In this document: positions 20,401 to 28,100 of the stretch, in pieces | Numbering within the stretch: the stretch's first letter is position 1 | Layout: each line of letters begins with the position of its first letter | Source of the DNA: a virus | Length of the DNA: 40,528 nt | IMG/VR virus record: IMGVR_UViG_3300021138_000069 | Span: 1 to 40,528 of that record | Direction: 5' to 3' (one strand) | The notes under the pieces: model-generated | What the model saw: the letters and a program-made list of their open reading frames with translations, nothing else | What the model was told of the DNA's origin: nothing | The model's database searches: none | Position numbers and translations under genes: made by a program

Positions 20401-21261
20401 GACACCATCTATTCCAGACTCCTGTAGTGCTACAATACTACTCAGTGTTTTACCTTGAATTTGATTGTAGTGTAGTGTTGTGCTTAGATCTGCAGTGCCG
20501 GCCAACTTCAACTGTGTGTAAAAGTCTTGTGCATTGGACTGAGGCACCGTAAAAGTAACAGTGCCCACATCGGTACCGTTGTTGGTTACACCCAGTACGT
20601 TTCTACTGCTGATGTTGGTTTGATTGGGTTGTACGCCACTGACTCCAGGATCGGTTTGAATCCAGAACGGAAACCCAGGTTGATTGACTACAAATTGATA
20701 TGTACCACCGTAGCCCAATCTCAGTACAGGGTTTTCTACTCCGTCAGTGGTGCTGAAGTTGTAAGTGCCTGTCGCAGGATTACGTGTAACTATAAATGTT
20801 TGTTGGGCTGGAATTTCTGATCCATATACCAGCACTGCTCCTGGACCGTTTTCTAACCAATAATATTGTGTGAAGTTTACAAACTTGTCAAAGTCAAACA
20901 AACCATCATAACTGTAGTACTCGCTTTTGAATAGTCGGTCATGGTTGTTGTTGAATCCGCCACTGTAACCCACTTGATTCACCAAGTCAATATAACTGCT
21001 GAAGAAATCTACATTGTTAGTTTTGGGATTTTTAACTACTATGCTGGGCTCAAGTTGATAATTTTGTCTTTGGGCAGTGGGCTCGGGCACATAATTGTCA
21101 GTACTTTTGAATGTGGGCGCAAATTTACGACCTACATATCCATTGATGTTTCTCAAATCCGGTTGCGTTACCAATTGGTCCAAAGTTGCGTTTAAAAACT
21201 TTTGATTGGCCGGAGTTCTGAATGCTTCGGGTAAAAAATTACTGGTTACTATTTGTGCCAT
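8476..21261 (-). CDS. Giant baseplate/tail structural protein, 4261 aa, with seven-bladed FG-GAP-like propeller
   Basis: A single open frame of 12.8 kb. The first residues (FLNATLDQLV, then a VGRKFAPTF and SSYIDLVNQVGYSGG pattern) match the start of very large virion proteins in T4-like aquatic phages. Its place directly after gp25 and gp6 is that of T4 gp7 (1032 aa), so a baseplate-wedge role is inferred. Near residue 1787 and again near 3757 are short W...Y..G..V.Y...Y elements like chitin-binding CBM5/12 modules. Residues about 2190-2790 hold seven FG-GAP/integrin-like blades (FG-S-VS...G..L.VSAP....G.VYVY). Residues about 3437-3827 contain four copies of a GNxITQxxTGAxGTxY unit. The C-terminus is beta-rich. 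The ATG follows the gp6 stop by one base. The peripheral domains could bind host surface glycans; that is inference. Confidence 0.85.
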   Translation of the reverse strand: MAQIVTSNFLPEAFRTPANQKFLNATLDQLVTQPDLRNINGYVGRKFAPTFKSTDNYVPEPTAQRQNYQLEPSIVVKNPKTNNVDFFSSYIDLVNQVGYSGGFNNNHDRLFKSEYYSYDGLFDFDKFVNFTQYYWLENGPGAVLVYGSEIPAQQTFIVTRNPATGTYNFSTTDGVENPVLRLGYGGTYQFVVNQPGFPFWIQTDPGVSGVQPNQTNISSRNVLGVTNNGTDVGTVTFTVPQSNAQDFYTQLKLAGTADLSTTLHYNQIQGKTLSSIVALQESGIDGVSSSYQLNLKSLIFVNGDLDASFWTVNGVTVPVDNRLNAWEIVLSNDADPVVTLNPLAQAFTVSALQKVFVKGGATRAEFAYYLNPDYLQYNVYNPVPAITAPLTNLYYQDGVGAGYVGQIDLLVLSDTIINIDKDIVGAKTYKSPNGVVFSNGLTVTFDSSANPSSYAGNTYYVEGVGTAIKLLDVTSFETPEAYATSGLVNLDYLTINRAGADLNPWTRSNRWFHIDIINATSAYNNTTPVLDQNLRATRPIIEFEPNVQLYNFGRVAKAPVDILNFSITDARNTVELQPEGYAIDGITLTQGMRVIFANDFDPTISNQIFVVNIVYVAAFYPGPTSVINLVPAEDYLVSPNNTVVVLSGAKYPYPANTATYYQFWFDGSKWYPAQAKNSVNQVPLFDVIDSNGYSLGDTNVYFGSTFAGTKIFSYTVGTGAVDSVLGFPLSYRNFNQIGDIQFTNNFDNDKFGYTTTGEVAVTDKNINTAGTLQQNVNLTSYNLRNSWTTNNEKSKQFQIISGIYDGNNPYFQIDITASPGTTVPYFRVYRNSQLTTGYSVQKIGINTYVYVTDTSLTTGDQIDILIYNKSQVSQLGYYGVPENLDYNSANANFNNLTLGQLRNHLSAMATNSNQVVGTVPGASNLRDVPVKTQGGSILQHASPVLYSEIFLEDVNANFLKGLNLARYEYTKLKNKIIELSTRTAGLDFTNIPKLLDTLLQNINAVKNKNFAWYYSDMVPYGNNYLNTLSYTVLNTQNTDYEISNIFGDTTLSNNAVLIYVNGVQLVKGVDYTFDTTRSGVTITYPLNIGDAITINEYNNTDGNYIPETPTKLGLYPKFTPRIYLDDTYQTPINVIQGHDGSITPAWGDYRDQLLLEFEKRIYNNIKVDYQKNVFDIYNFLPGKFRTTDYNKTEFTQLLTDSFLQWVGGNRVDYITNKYFVASEPFTWNYNQFVDSINGESLFGYWRAIYKYFYDTDRPDTCPWEMLGFSEMPAWWETRYGAAPYTGGNYVLWQDLQTGYIWNGGDSAAYTDSRFIRYFVNPTTGVVNGLLPDPANGWPGLIPVDDTGALRPPSEFAVKSFNSNRANGNFAIGDQGPVETAWRRSSDFAFAMQQAIALSAPAFYFGTLFDIGRYYKNPNLNQYVLSDSLQRVTPKSIYINGTANGTAVYRAAGYTNWVAEYLRNQGIDPGTYLYNYLDNVNVQLAYKMAAYTDKTFIEVIAEQSSPKTTNPGVIIPNESYSIDLYKSTPVSNITYSAVTIEVTANGYSVSGFDFDQPYFTIIPSLANNNAYPVTVLNKTAVIYQNYQQYKVTVPYGFEFSNLQQVVDFLVSYQRYLQGIGIQFTDTDPDLGTQRDFLLSVQEFLTWSQQGWSEGAVLVLSPILNKLTVITSTGVVDQIQNTPNQSRILDTGYNFIKYNQLTVTRNNTVNGNTFSVTANGGQTISLVNLDLVDYEHVMIFDNIDVFNDIIYVPELGNRQYRLKLVGKKTGSWTGAMNPPGFIYNSPTVSSWKPGTDYPLGSLVTYKNNYYTSTQDLVATNTFFANSWTQISSTQIQTGLLPNFSYNAEKFKRFNDIDDPETLGDFHLYSDSAIGFQPRDYMTNFGIDETTQAKFYQGFIKQKGSLNAITAFTAAGFNGITSNIAIYEEWGMRVGEYGALNNNRYAELVLTEGVFNGDPVTFTLLPNGASSISNNIIGVTPNNLYLTSVGFQPNIYLNRNASSIYENDIATAGYVNINDVDTTIFNIGNYAQLSANIGTVGVGYTIWCAKDTNQNWNVYRVTETAINVVKMTYGVDNVGTVTFNRPHTFVYGDIIVVKGFDVRVDAFYQVYNIVDAYNISVVFYGQNADQIKAAMTITGHGPVFRLQSTRIKQNTNINSIEPLQGWLDNDKLWIDSDYLTNGWVVYNKSTPWHGNVNLFNANMKLAGNYTSGAGFGTVTAIDAQGRYALAGTPTLGLGNVIAFVSNVTNGNTFTQVANLGAHAGNSVSNFGASLDTAGNLIYIGDPGNGISDYGRVHIHQFNGNASFPWTQTLTSPWSSNAGDAYGTSVSASNDGGWLYVSAPNAGNVYVYHANTSNYYSYTNTITIGSSAYAQFGHQVKATSNGRQVAISAPYQSVNNITAAGAVYVYDRSVETFIANGGPAYFTTYPVVASTVKVTLNGNVITTGFTTNSSAVTFTTAPVIGSVINVDTNNIQLLEQLTAPATISGAAFGLASWIAGNDADVYVASPGYSVPGYYSGIVYRFVNQGASYGTISSTNFSPVINTGDTLRINGIIVTISGNTVANVAANINSAHIPGVTATAYPYGQLTINSNVATPYQKLTLGPSSLLSNLGLSVFANVQSFQHPGTDDVNLFGSQIVSSPDGASLMIAASEGTTYNTTTFDKNKTVFDYNSTLFNDAINGSGMVYVYGLVNGALANGTPDQYTLIQRLQNNSLHTNDEFGYSIAMNANTLLVGAPGDSNSITTDPNSGVPVTIANGGTYYVYNNFTGNVGWDLIEQQQPQVDIESISRFYLYNNTNSTLITNLDYIDPAKGKVLGAAAEDLDYITAYDPAVYNVVGGVDSVPNLANSTDFHWGPAQVTKTWWNIDQVRYLNYEQGNLTYRANNWGATFPGSQIQVCEWVASDMPPSAYNGLGTPLYPDNSAYVVESTINSVTKMVTSTYYFWVYNKNSLELASTHKNTVSTIQDIIANPQAQGIPYAAVLRSDTVSLHGISNMLGGNTTSGNTTVLHMDYDTLKNTNIIHSEYQLVQEGNSGSPIPTRIINKMIDSLSGVDMNGFAVPSANLTPQSSIGLGVNPNQTLFVNRLTALENFVEYVNGILIQHPIVEEFNISALYDVAPLPDAKIYDLAVDTHAELSYIDTTSIPVGYTVLVLKDETERGLWYTYAWTGALWSAIAYQSYYTPFYWSFVNWYDNSYNPTVLPTFVVNTVADLATISPVAGNTIKVLNNGNNQFVIYRYNADGTSSLVGIQNGTIQFDSSLYTTTVAANEIRIIFKAIQNNIFIDELEVNFNDLFFYMINYILTEQPAVDWVFKTSFISVLHQLRKLNQPANYIPDNQTYYEQYINEVKPYRTSIRQYLIDYQGNDEYYGDTTDFDIPPTFIAGAYTSPTGTATDLSPYLSTLPQYSQWYNNYTYGISEVLVAHPGNGSNVFVESLTTTANVVVNYGDSITQPYSSASGNVQINTIDNIIDLVNVSGTFITTHANLYLDTAVTVAAGNTITQLSTGATGTAYITSTGNVVTLINLSAIQFANVATGNAFVYNNGANLSANVTAITITGAYLYANGANLGVYPTATTGANQIGGYTLIPTVTVVGGGGTGANVAAVVDYTTGYISRFEVIAPGTGYTSTPTILINGTGTGAAGYPVLRNCYLIESLPTTILTTTTNNDVYTGNIITQANTGAYGTVYNNSHGNTITLIDVAGTFTTNHAIYRDYANLNSNVSSVTSYTQFVDQSYNFVRNIDTTLKFDRTVYTSNVIVWQPNITVAANSYVSYNGQAYKALQTVYSSAILSLSGNVSANIGNYVTQANTTANATVIAVSSNLSAITVANLSSNYTRRWGNIAIQSIDANVVPVAINNVFDYSKYQLLSANTFTNAADRITAYYQPTASMPGRDLSQLMTGIGYPGVEVTGVKFNANTSILTNSNVLYAFANTLSVYSSNVSVVDFTTLGYTVGQPLTIKDNSYNREYVTKIVIISSDQLVATGISHDITLGSNITLSYYDFTNPTYLDSSITNSYKNTTFGSNIGDTTLDGGAYYDTYSSHAPEELVPGATFDNLNMMVTTKLQSGTSIVSYLIEYNMQANASSQNTKVWPKYYGVNYNHITTLTANLNITDSNIYVANAQALTPPNLNNLTPGVVYINGEKITFWTVDYNNNVLGQIRRAVDGTGAPAVSVAGNQVLEVNTPELIPGGNLVHTNTWLNAPPGISKFIVDEYNTQIVANVGGVLESLATIGNISGAVTDGSGLEGAIFSSNPTVEAAFLRTLIKPLI

Positions 21262-21262
21262 A

Positions 21263-24200
21263 TTAAATTACAATTCCTAGTCCTGCAAGGGTTTGATTAA
21301 TTTGCGCTGCTGTTATAGCGGAAATAATTTGTACATTATCCGCAGTTGCAGCACTGGTCATAATTTCATTAAAATTAGAGTTTATTTGTAATAAACTGCC
21401 AAATGCAAGATCGGTACTTGAAGGCACTATAATAATACTTGCAACATTTGGCGCCAATTGATTGTGTAGATACGTGCTCAACTCACTGAAATAAAAGGTA
21501 TCGCCAAAATCCCAATTATTTGTATTAAAGAATGCATTGATTGCAGACACTGTTTGGCTGACAACATCATTATCACTGACCGAGACGTTGGGATTTTTCA
21601 CAATCTTGAATGTTGCTTGTAAATTTGCATCGGCCTTTTTGCCAAATAAAGGTTTGTATTTTCCTGCATTATAAACAATAGTATCACTCAGTGCTTTGAA
21701 ATTCTGTAAGCCATTGGCGCCCGAGCCATATTCAGTTTGCAACTCGTCATTAGTAGGCGGGGTTGGTTCCTGAACTGTGCCAGTTGTGTCTTGTATCCAA
21801 GCCAAATAATCTGTAGCATATTGTTGTGTTAGAATATACAGATCCATTATGTTATTGGGACTGGGATCAATGCGTCGATCATTGGGGCTGGCATGTCGAT
21901 ATTGGAAGTACAAGTTTTGTCTACCAACTTCAGCAACATAGTTTGTCACTTGCGTTAATGTTCTAGTAGTGTTTCCGTCAACTGTGGTGATTGCCAATTG
22001 ATAAAAATTATTTTCTGCAGTGGCATAAAATACTTGTCCGTTAGTATACAATGTCAATACTGCATTGATTGCTGCCTCGGTTGCCAGTGTGCTTACTATT
22101 GTTGTGTTATCCACTGGCGCAGTAGTTAAAAAATCACCAAGATCAGTATTTTTATCTATCACTTGTTGGAAGAACACATATTTCATTGTGGGATTGACTG
22201 TGGGCGCCACGATGTTAGTAAATAAATCAGGATTGTCGGGCACACCATCACTATTGGAATCCGGGAATGTCACTAACACTTGGGTGTTATCAATATAGCC
22301 ATCAGCATTGACTACATTGTCATAAATGTACCAAGTTTGATCAAACGCCAATGGAGCAGCCGAGTCAGGCTGGCTATTGGTTTTCAGCACCACAACTTGG
22401 TCAGTAATGGTTATACCAGTTTTACTGTCATATACTTTGACTTCGGGATCAAAGTAAAAACGTGTTTCTCCAGCACTTTGGAAAACATATTGCAAGCCAC
22501 GATGTGCGAGATTATAGCTTATTCCGTTGTAGGTAAATGCCAAGAGCCAGCTTGCATCCAGACCCATGCCGCTGGTGTCGCCCTGATTGGCCAAACTAAA
22601 CGGGCCAAGATTTAAGTCTTTTGGTTGTATAATTTGCCAACTTTGTGTGTTAACATTATAACTCAAGCCAATGTTTTGATAGCTTTGCAGTAGATTTATT
22701 ACAGCAGCATTAAAAGCAGCCCCTGGTAAATCGTTTTTAAATACTGGAATAATAGTGTCAAGTACCGCACCACTGGGAATGTTCTTGCTCAATTGCACTG
22801 GCATACCCGTATTGGCCATTACTACTTTAGCCCAAAGATAGTTGTTTTGTCCCGGATACTGCGGTGTGCCAATTTGAATGTTGTTTTGTGCATCAAAATA
22901 TTTTCCTGCACCTGCATCAAATCTCAACAGTGCGCCGGTTGTGATATATTGTAAATTGCTACTAACACCAAGTCCAATTTGGTAAATCGTGTTGGAACTG
23001 TTTACAAAGTAACCTTGACTGCTGTTACTGCTATTTGATTGCAAGTACCAATAGGTGTTTGTAGGTGTGAATCGCGGAAAGTTTGCATAGTAAAAATGCA
23101 ACACATCTTTGCTGCTCAATAATGGTATTGCAGTGTTGTACAACACCTCGTACAAGTCATTTGCAGTGGTAAAACTGAACTGTGTAGTATTTACTGGCGC
23201 TTGCTGATACAACCATCCGTCATTGCAGAATATGTTTGTGCTTGAATAGCTGCCAGTGACATCTAGTACATCTAAATATCTACTTACACCGCTACTGGTG
23301 CGGTTTACTGCTTTGACTTTTAGTATGCTGCTGAAGTTGGTGTACGGGAAAAGATTGTAGTCTTCGCCCGTGATCATGCGATTTTGTGTGTAGTACTGTG
23401 CTGGTGCACGAGCACGAATGTCATTTATCAGTTCACGTGTTTGTGCATTACTAACTGTGTAATACAGACTGGCTGTAATTTTTAAAGTTTCTACTGTGTT
23501 GTTTCTACTGATGTAATTGATGGGTATCACAACACTTTGCATCTCGCTAGGAGTTATTTTGTATTGTAATCCGTTACTGGTTCTGTAATACAGTCTAAAC
23601 ACACCCTGTGGCAAATTAGCAAAGCTGCCATCACCAAATACTAAAGCAATTTGGTCATTGGTTTGACTGTTGACTTGATATAGATTTCTATTGGTGCTTT
23701 GATTGTAAATCACGTTGATGCCAGCCACTGCAGGAACTGCGCTCCAGGCAGTAGTGGGACTGCCTTTAACATCCAATTGATACAACCAAACATCGTTGTT
23801 GTTGATGTTGTTGTAGTTTACATTTATCACACGATTGGGCAGGCTTTGTTGTAGATTAAAATCTTGTGTGGACAGTTGCCCCTGCTTGAAATAGATGAAA
23901 AATCCTGTGTTGTTGCTGCCGTTGCCCAAGTTGTCGTTACGATATAGGATATTGAATTTTCCGTTGGGAATTGGCGCTGGCTCATAGATGCCGGCTTGCC
24001 CCACTGTGGTTGCACTAATAGCTTCAAAAGGTGTTTGACTGTTTTCCACAATAGCATTAAAACTGACACGGGGAATGACTCCTGCGGGCAAATTGATGCT
24101 GTACTCACTAGTTTCAACTCCGTTGATGGTGTTGGTATTGCCCGGAGTTCCAATTTGTTGATTGTTTATTAAAGCAGCATTCAACACCGTGGTCAATTGT

Positions 24201-24661
24201 TCTTGCCAGTCTGGGTTAGCAGTGTCGTTCCAGTTGATCAACAAATTGCTGAGATTTAAGCCGTTGCTGTCAAACACACTCTCTGTAGTACTCACACTGT
24301 CAATTTTTAACTGTCCGCTGGCATTGATGTGTCTGCTGGGATTGTAGCTGATTAGTCGTGCCAGTTTTAAGATACTGTCTCTGCGTTCGGCGGTGTCAAA
24401 AAAGTTTTCACGTGCATTTAAATCGGTTCTAAACGCCAAACTCTGTCCCAAAAACGCAATTAAATCTATTAGAGCAATGTATTCACTGCTCTCAGTAAAG
24501 TCATTGAAGTCTTCAGGATAGTAGGTTTGAAGATAGTCAATCATTGCTTTACGCAATGTTTCAAAGTCATAGCTCTGAAAATCAGCTTGTTTAAAAGTCT
24601 GATAAAGTGTGGTCCAATCTTGATTGACCAAAAGATTTGTTTGACGTGTAGTTATAGACAT
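21263..24661 (-). CDS. 6: Baseplate wedge subunit gp6, enlarged, 1132 aa
   Basis: The N-terminal 110 residues carry the gp6/J family signature: DFQSYDFETLRKAMIDYL, a PEDFNDFTESSEYIALIDL segment and FRTDLNARENFFDTAERRDS. gp6 forms the dimeric ring that holds the baseplate wedges together and drives the sheath-contraction switch. A conserved middle part (INDIRARAPAQYYTQNRMIT, then GEDYNLFPY near residue 435) is also typical. At 1132 residues it is much longer than T4 gp6 (660); the excess lies mainly beyond residue 500 and includes an EF-hand-like DSNSDGVPDN loop that could bind calcium. A late-promoter octamer is 22 bases upstream, and the gene follows gp25 as in T4. Confidence 0.93.
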   Translation of the reverse strand: MSITTRQTNLLVNQDWTTLYQTFKQADFQSYDFETLRKAMIDYLQTYYPEDFNDFTESSEYIALIDLIAFLGQSLAFRTDLNARENFFDTAERRDSILKLARLISYNPSRHINASGQLKIDSVSTTESVFDSNGLNLSNLLINWNDTANPDWQEQLTTVLNAALINNQQIGTPGNTNTINGVETSEYSINLPAGVIPRVSFNAIVENSQTPFEAISATTVGQAGIYEPAPIPNGKFNILYRNDNLGNGSNNTGFFIYFKQGQLSTQDFNLQQSLPNRVINVNYNNINNNDVWLYQLDVKGSPTTAWSAVPAVAGINVIYNQSTNRNLYQVNSQTNDQIALVFGDGSFANLPQGVFRLYYRTSNGLQYKITPSEMQSVVIPINYISRNNTVETLKITASLYYTVSNAQTRELINDIRARAPAQYYTQNRMITGEDYNLFPYTNFSSILKVKAVNRTSSGVSRYLDVLDVTGSYSSTNIFCNDGWLYQQAPVNTTQFSFTTANDLYEVLYNTAIPLLSSKDVLHFYYANFPRFTPTNTYWYLQSNSSNSSQGYFVNSSNTIYQIGLGVSSNLQYITTGALLRFDAGAGKYFDAQNNIQIGTPQYPGQNNYLWAKVVMANTGMPVQLSKNIPSGAVLDTIIPVFKNDLPGAAFNAAVINLLQSYQNIGLSYNVNTQSWQIIQPKDLNLGPFSLANQGDTSGMGLDASWLLAFTYNGISYNLAHRGLQYVFQSAGETRFYFDPEVKVYDSKTGITITDQVVVLKTNSQPDSAAPLAFDQTWYIYDNVVNADGYIDNTQVLVTFPDSNSDGVPDNPDLFTNIVAPTVNPTMKYVFFQQVIDKNTDLGDFLTTAPVDNTTIVSTLATEAAINAVLTLYTNGQVFYATAENNFYQLAITTVDGNTTRTLTQVTNYVAEVGRQNLYFQYRHASPNDRRIDPSPNNIMDLYILTQQYATDYLAWIQDTTGTVQEPTPPTNDELQTEYGSGANGLQNFKALSDTIVYNAGKYKPLFGKKADANLQATFKIVKNPNVSVSDNDVVSQTVSAINAFFNTNNWDFGDTFYFSELSTYLHNQLAPNVASIIIVPSSTDLAFGSLLQINSNFNEIMTSAATADNVQIISAITAAQINQTLAGLGIVI

Positions 24662-24682
24662 CCGAATTTACCCATTATTTTA

Positions 24683-24690
24683 TATTTATT
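24683..24690 (-). promoter_or_regulatory. Late promoter octamer AATAAATA
   Basis: Reads AATAAATA on the minus strand in the 52-base gap between gp25 and gp6, 22 bases before the gp6 ATG. It would start a transcript covering gp6 and the giant baseplate gene. Confidence 0.65.
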
Positions 24691-24713
24691 GCAAAAATAA
24701 ACTATGTAGTTTA

Positions 24714-25100
24714 TTAATACAGGCCGGATGTGGTGAGTGATTTACTGTCTTGATTGAACTGTAGCGTCAGTGAGGTGGCTTGATTTTCTGGAATATACGT
24801 CATGTCTAACGCTATTTGTATCCCGTTATCTTGTGTGACCACTTCAATATTGTCCAAGGACATTCTGGGATCGTAGCCCACAATGCGCTCAACGTCATCA
24901 ATTATCAGTTGCGTTGTAGTATCATCCAAGGGCTCAAACAACACGCTCCAAATTATGCTGCCAAAATTTGGTTGCATGAGTTTTTCACCTTTACGGATGC
25001 TGAAATGATTGATCAAGTCTTGTTTGACCAAATCAACATCCGTAGCGCGGAATTTTTTAGCCCTATTTATTGTGCTGAAGCCTCGGTAGAATGTAGTCAT
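24714..25100 (-). CDS. 25: Baseplate wedge subunit gp25 (GPW/gp25 family), 128 aa
   Basis: The length is close to T4 gp25 (132). The family pattern is clear: VKQDLINHFSIRKGEKLMQP, NFGSIIWSVLFEPLDD (the conserved E-P pair), then IIDDVERIVGYDPRMSLDNI. gp25 is the small wedge protein that nucleates the first sheath ring and resembles an inward-facing sheath domain; homologues act in type VI secretion. No Shine-Dalgarno sequence is visible before the ATG, and a late-promoter octamer ends 7 bases upstream, so the late message may be nearly leaderless. The gene lies between gp5 and gp6. Confidence 0.95.
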   Translation of the reverse strand: MTTFYRGFSTINRAKKFRATDVDLVKQDLINHFSIRKGEKLMQPNFGSIIWSVLFEPLDDTTTQLIIDDVERIVGYDPRMSLDNIEVVTQDNGIQIALDMTYIPENQATSLTLQFNQDSKSLTTSGLY

Positions 25101-25107
25101 AGTCTAG

Positions 25108-25115
25108 TATTTATT
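25108..25115 (-). promoter_or_regulatory. Late promoter octamer AATAAATA overlapping the gp5 stop
   Basis: Reads AATAAATA on the minus strand and contains the TAA stop of gp5. It ends only 7 bases before the gp25 ATG, so a typical late start site would fall at or one to two bases before the initiation codon. Confidence 0.55.
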
Positions 25116-28100
25116 GCGTTGCATTTGACATCTGAATGTGTACCGCATCGGGTTTACCAAATGTGCCGCCCCAGCGCAGTCCATATTGTGCTAAATTCAC
25201 TGTGCTGGCTATCAATGGACATTGTCCGCTGTCAATGGCCACACCCTCGTTGTGCGGACTACCTTTGCCGCCTAGGCTTACGGGCTTGGCAGGAGTTGTG
25301 ATTCCGCCCGCAGTGGGCATATTGGGTCCGCCTCCGGCTGCTAACCAACGTTGATATATTGCATCTTGATCTGCTGGACTACGATATGCACTATTGATTG
25401 TGATCTTGCTGCCCTTGACCAGTTTAAAGTCTCGAGCCATTTGCAATATAGCGTTTTTAAATGTACCGTTTAGTTGATCAAAATTGCTGCGAGTTCCTGA
25501 CCCTGAGTTGGCAAATACAAACACATCATCGGGATTAATACCGCTAGTATTAGCTCCGCCAGGGCCGCTGGCACTGCTTGCGATCTCGGGATTGACCGCT
25601 CCGCCTCCGGCCGATAGTACATCAATTGCATAACGTCCTTGATTGAAATACTCAACTCCGTTTCTGCCCAGGGCATCAATCAATGTGCCTTGCTGGCGCC
25701 ATTTTAGTGCTTGATCTGCGCTACGGAATTGATGTGCCACAAACAACATACCGGCTGCTGTACAGATGTCATCTGTGGTCATAATTCCGCCATTGGCCAC
25801 TAGTGCCGCATAATTGTTTGTGAATTCATTGAATTGAATTTGATCTTGAATTGTTGCACTGGCAAAAAAATCTTCTTGGCTTTGTATGCCATCTTTGCCA
25901 GTCCAGCTTTCGCCTTTTGACAATGCACTTTCTCCGTATTGCTTGATGGCGTCGGGTTTGATATAACCAACGTTGGCAAGATATGGCGCATCAACTTGGT
26001 ACTTTCCAATTCTATCAACGTTGATTAGACTGTAATTGAATTGACTTTCGTAGTAACCCAATTCTGCCATCATGGCCTTCACTTGCAGTTGTGTGAACTT
26101 GGGCGAGTTGGTACCAACTCCGCCAGTGGGACTGTAAGTTGTGGTTTTTGCCAAAAACTCTGCAGGGCATGTGGGCAACGCTACTTTTTCCCCTGCGGCA
26201 GCAGTTATGCCAAGATCAGTCATGTTGCCACTGGTGCTGGTTGTGCCAGTTCTTACTGGATTGCCCGATCCGTCAGTAATGGTACTGCCATTGCCACTAC
26301 TCAATGTTCCGCTTTGTGCTGGTGCAGCGCCTGCGTTGGCCAGCGCCTGTTGTACCAAGGGTAGATTTTTGGCTGCTGCTGCACCCACGCTGGCACAGGT
26401 GATGCTGCCATCTGCAGCTTGCAATCCTCTATTGGCTTGTGCCACATCGCTATTGGGCTGAGCAATTATATAGTCATCGGGCTTGCCCACTGCATTGGGC
26501 CAAAACACACACAAATATAAATCTTGCAGTTTTGGAGTTGGTGCTTTGGTGGTGAACTTGAAGTAGTTGTAATAATTCAAAACCCAGTCCATTTGATCCA
26601 CTCGACTCAATTCTGCCAGTGCCTCAACAGTGGTTTTTAATCCTATTGCAGTTGCTGGCAAAAATTGTATTAGTCCCACAGGTCTACCTTGTTTCAGTTG
26701 CGGTCCTTGAATAGCTGGATCAAATGTGCCTATAGATTCATTGTACATGAATGCCAGCATGTCTATGTAATTGGCATTTAATGAAGCGGCAACTGATTTA
26801 ACTTTGTCCAAGAACGTAGTATCTGTGCTCCATGGCACAGGTTGTCCCTTGACTTTGCCATGATCCAGCTTGTTGTTGTTGGGCGGCGGTAATGTGTATA
26901 CTGGAGTTGTACCAGATTTGGGTGCACAAATGTTGTTGCCGACTTCTTTGGTGAGTGGCACTGCTGGTTGTGTTCTAGTCCAGGGCTCGTGACTGGGTAA
27001 TACTTTGACCACACTGTCAGTTGCTCCAGGAACACCACTCCATAATTTGGTCGCTTGTCCATCATAGGTGGTATCAGCATGTTGTGCCTTCTTTATTGTG
27101 GGGTTAGGGATACTGCTACCTCCACCGCCGCCATTGATGTCAATGGTACTACCATTTATCTTCATTGCTGCCGCCGAGCTCATGCTCAGTTTACCATCAC
27201 TACTGACAATGATCTCGCCACCACCCATGCTCATTTTGGCACCATAGATCACGGTGCTTTCAGCTCCACCAATTTTGATCTGCGGACTGGTCATGGTGTG
27301 TGCGACGCCACTGTCTATATTGACACTGCCCACAGCCTGCATGTTGATGTCGCCGTCACTGTGCAGATTCATGTCGCCCTCACTACGTACACTGAAATCG
27401 CCTTTGGTGTACAAGTTGACGCCACTGTCACTGATTTCAACCCAGGTTGTGCCGTTTTTGTGCGAGACATATATAGTGCTTTGATCATCGCTCATCAACA
27501 GTTGATGCCCGCTAGCTGTACGCAAACGTATCAGCTGATCTACGCCATTGACATCACCGTCGTCCATGACAAATGTGTGTCCACCTTTGCGTGTGGGTAC
27601 AGAGTATTGGTCTTGAGGAATTGTGCCACTGTTGACTTTGTCCAAATAGCCAGGATCATCTGCAGGATCTTTTCCTAAAGGTCTGCCTGGTGTGCTGATA
27701 CCAAACACATAACTGGGAGTCTCGCGTTGGCTGTTGCTACTTATAGCTCCGCGAGTTTTGTCTCGATCCAGGCCCTGCATGAATAAAATATTTGCTTGTA
27801 TACCGTGCACTGGTTTGGCGTTGTTGTAAAAACTACCAGTAAAGTCGCCCTGTATGTTTTCATTGAACTCGGCCACTGGCAAGTACTGCGGAGTGGTACT
27901 GTTGGTTAAAACGCTGGCCTTTATACTGGGATCCACCGTGGCATTGTCAACAACATTGCCAGCGCCCAGGGCTGGTACCATGTGTTGGCTTAGTCCTTGA
28001 CTGGTACAAGCAAACCAAAATCCGCGATCAGGTTGTCCGTTTACAAAGCAACACAACACTTGGTTGCCAAGATCTGGTGGCACCATCCACATACCGTATG

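Noticed and set aside
25064-25071. AATAAATA on the minus strand inside gp25
   Set aside because: It lies within the first codons of gp25, far from the next start, and another octamer sits properly before gp6.
27055-27678. Plus-strand ORF of 207 codons opposite gp5
   Set aside because: It lies opposite the spike beta-helix, where repeated codons keep other frames open; no recognisable domain.
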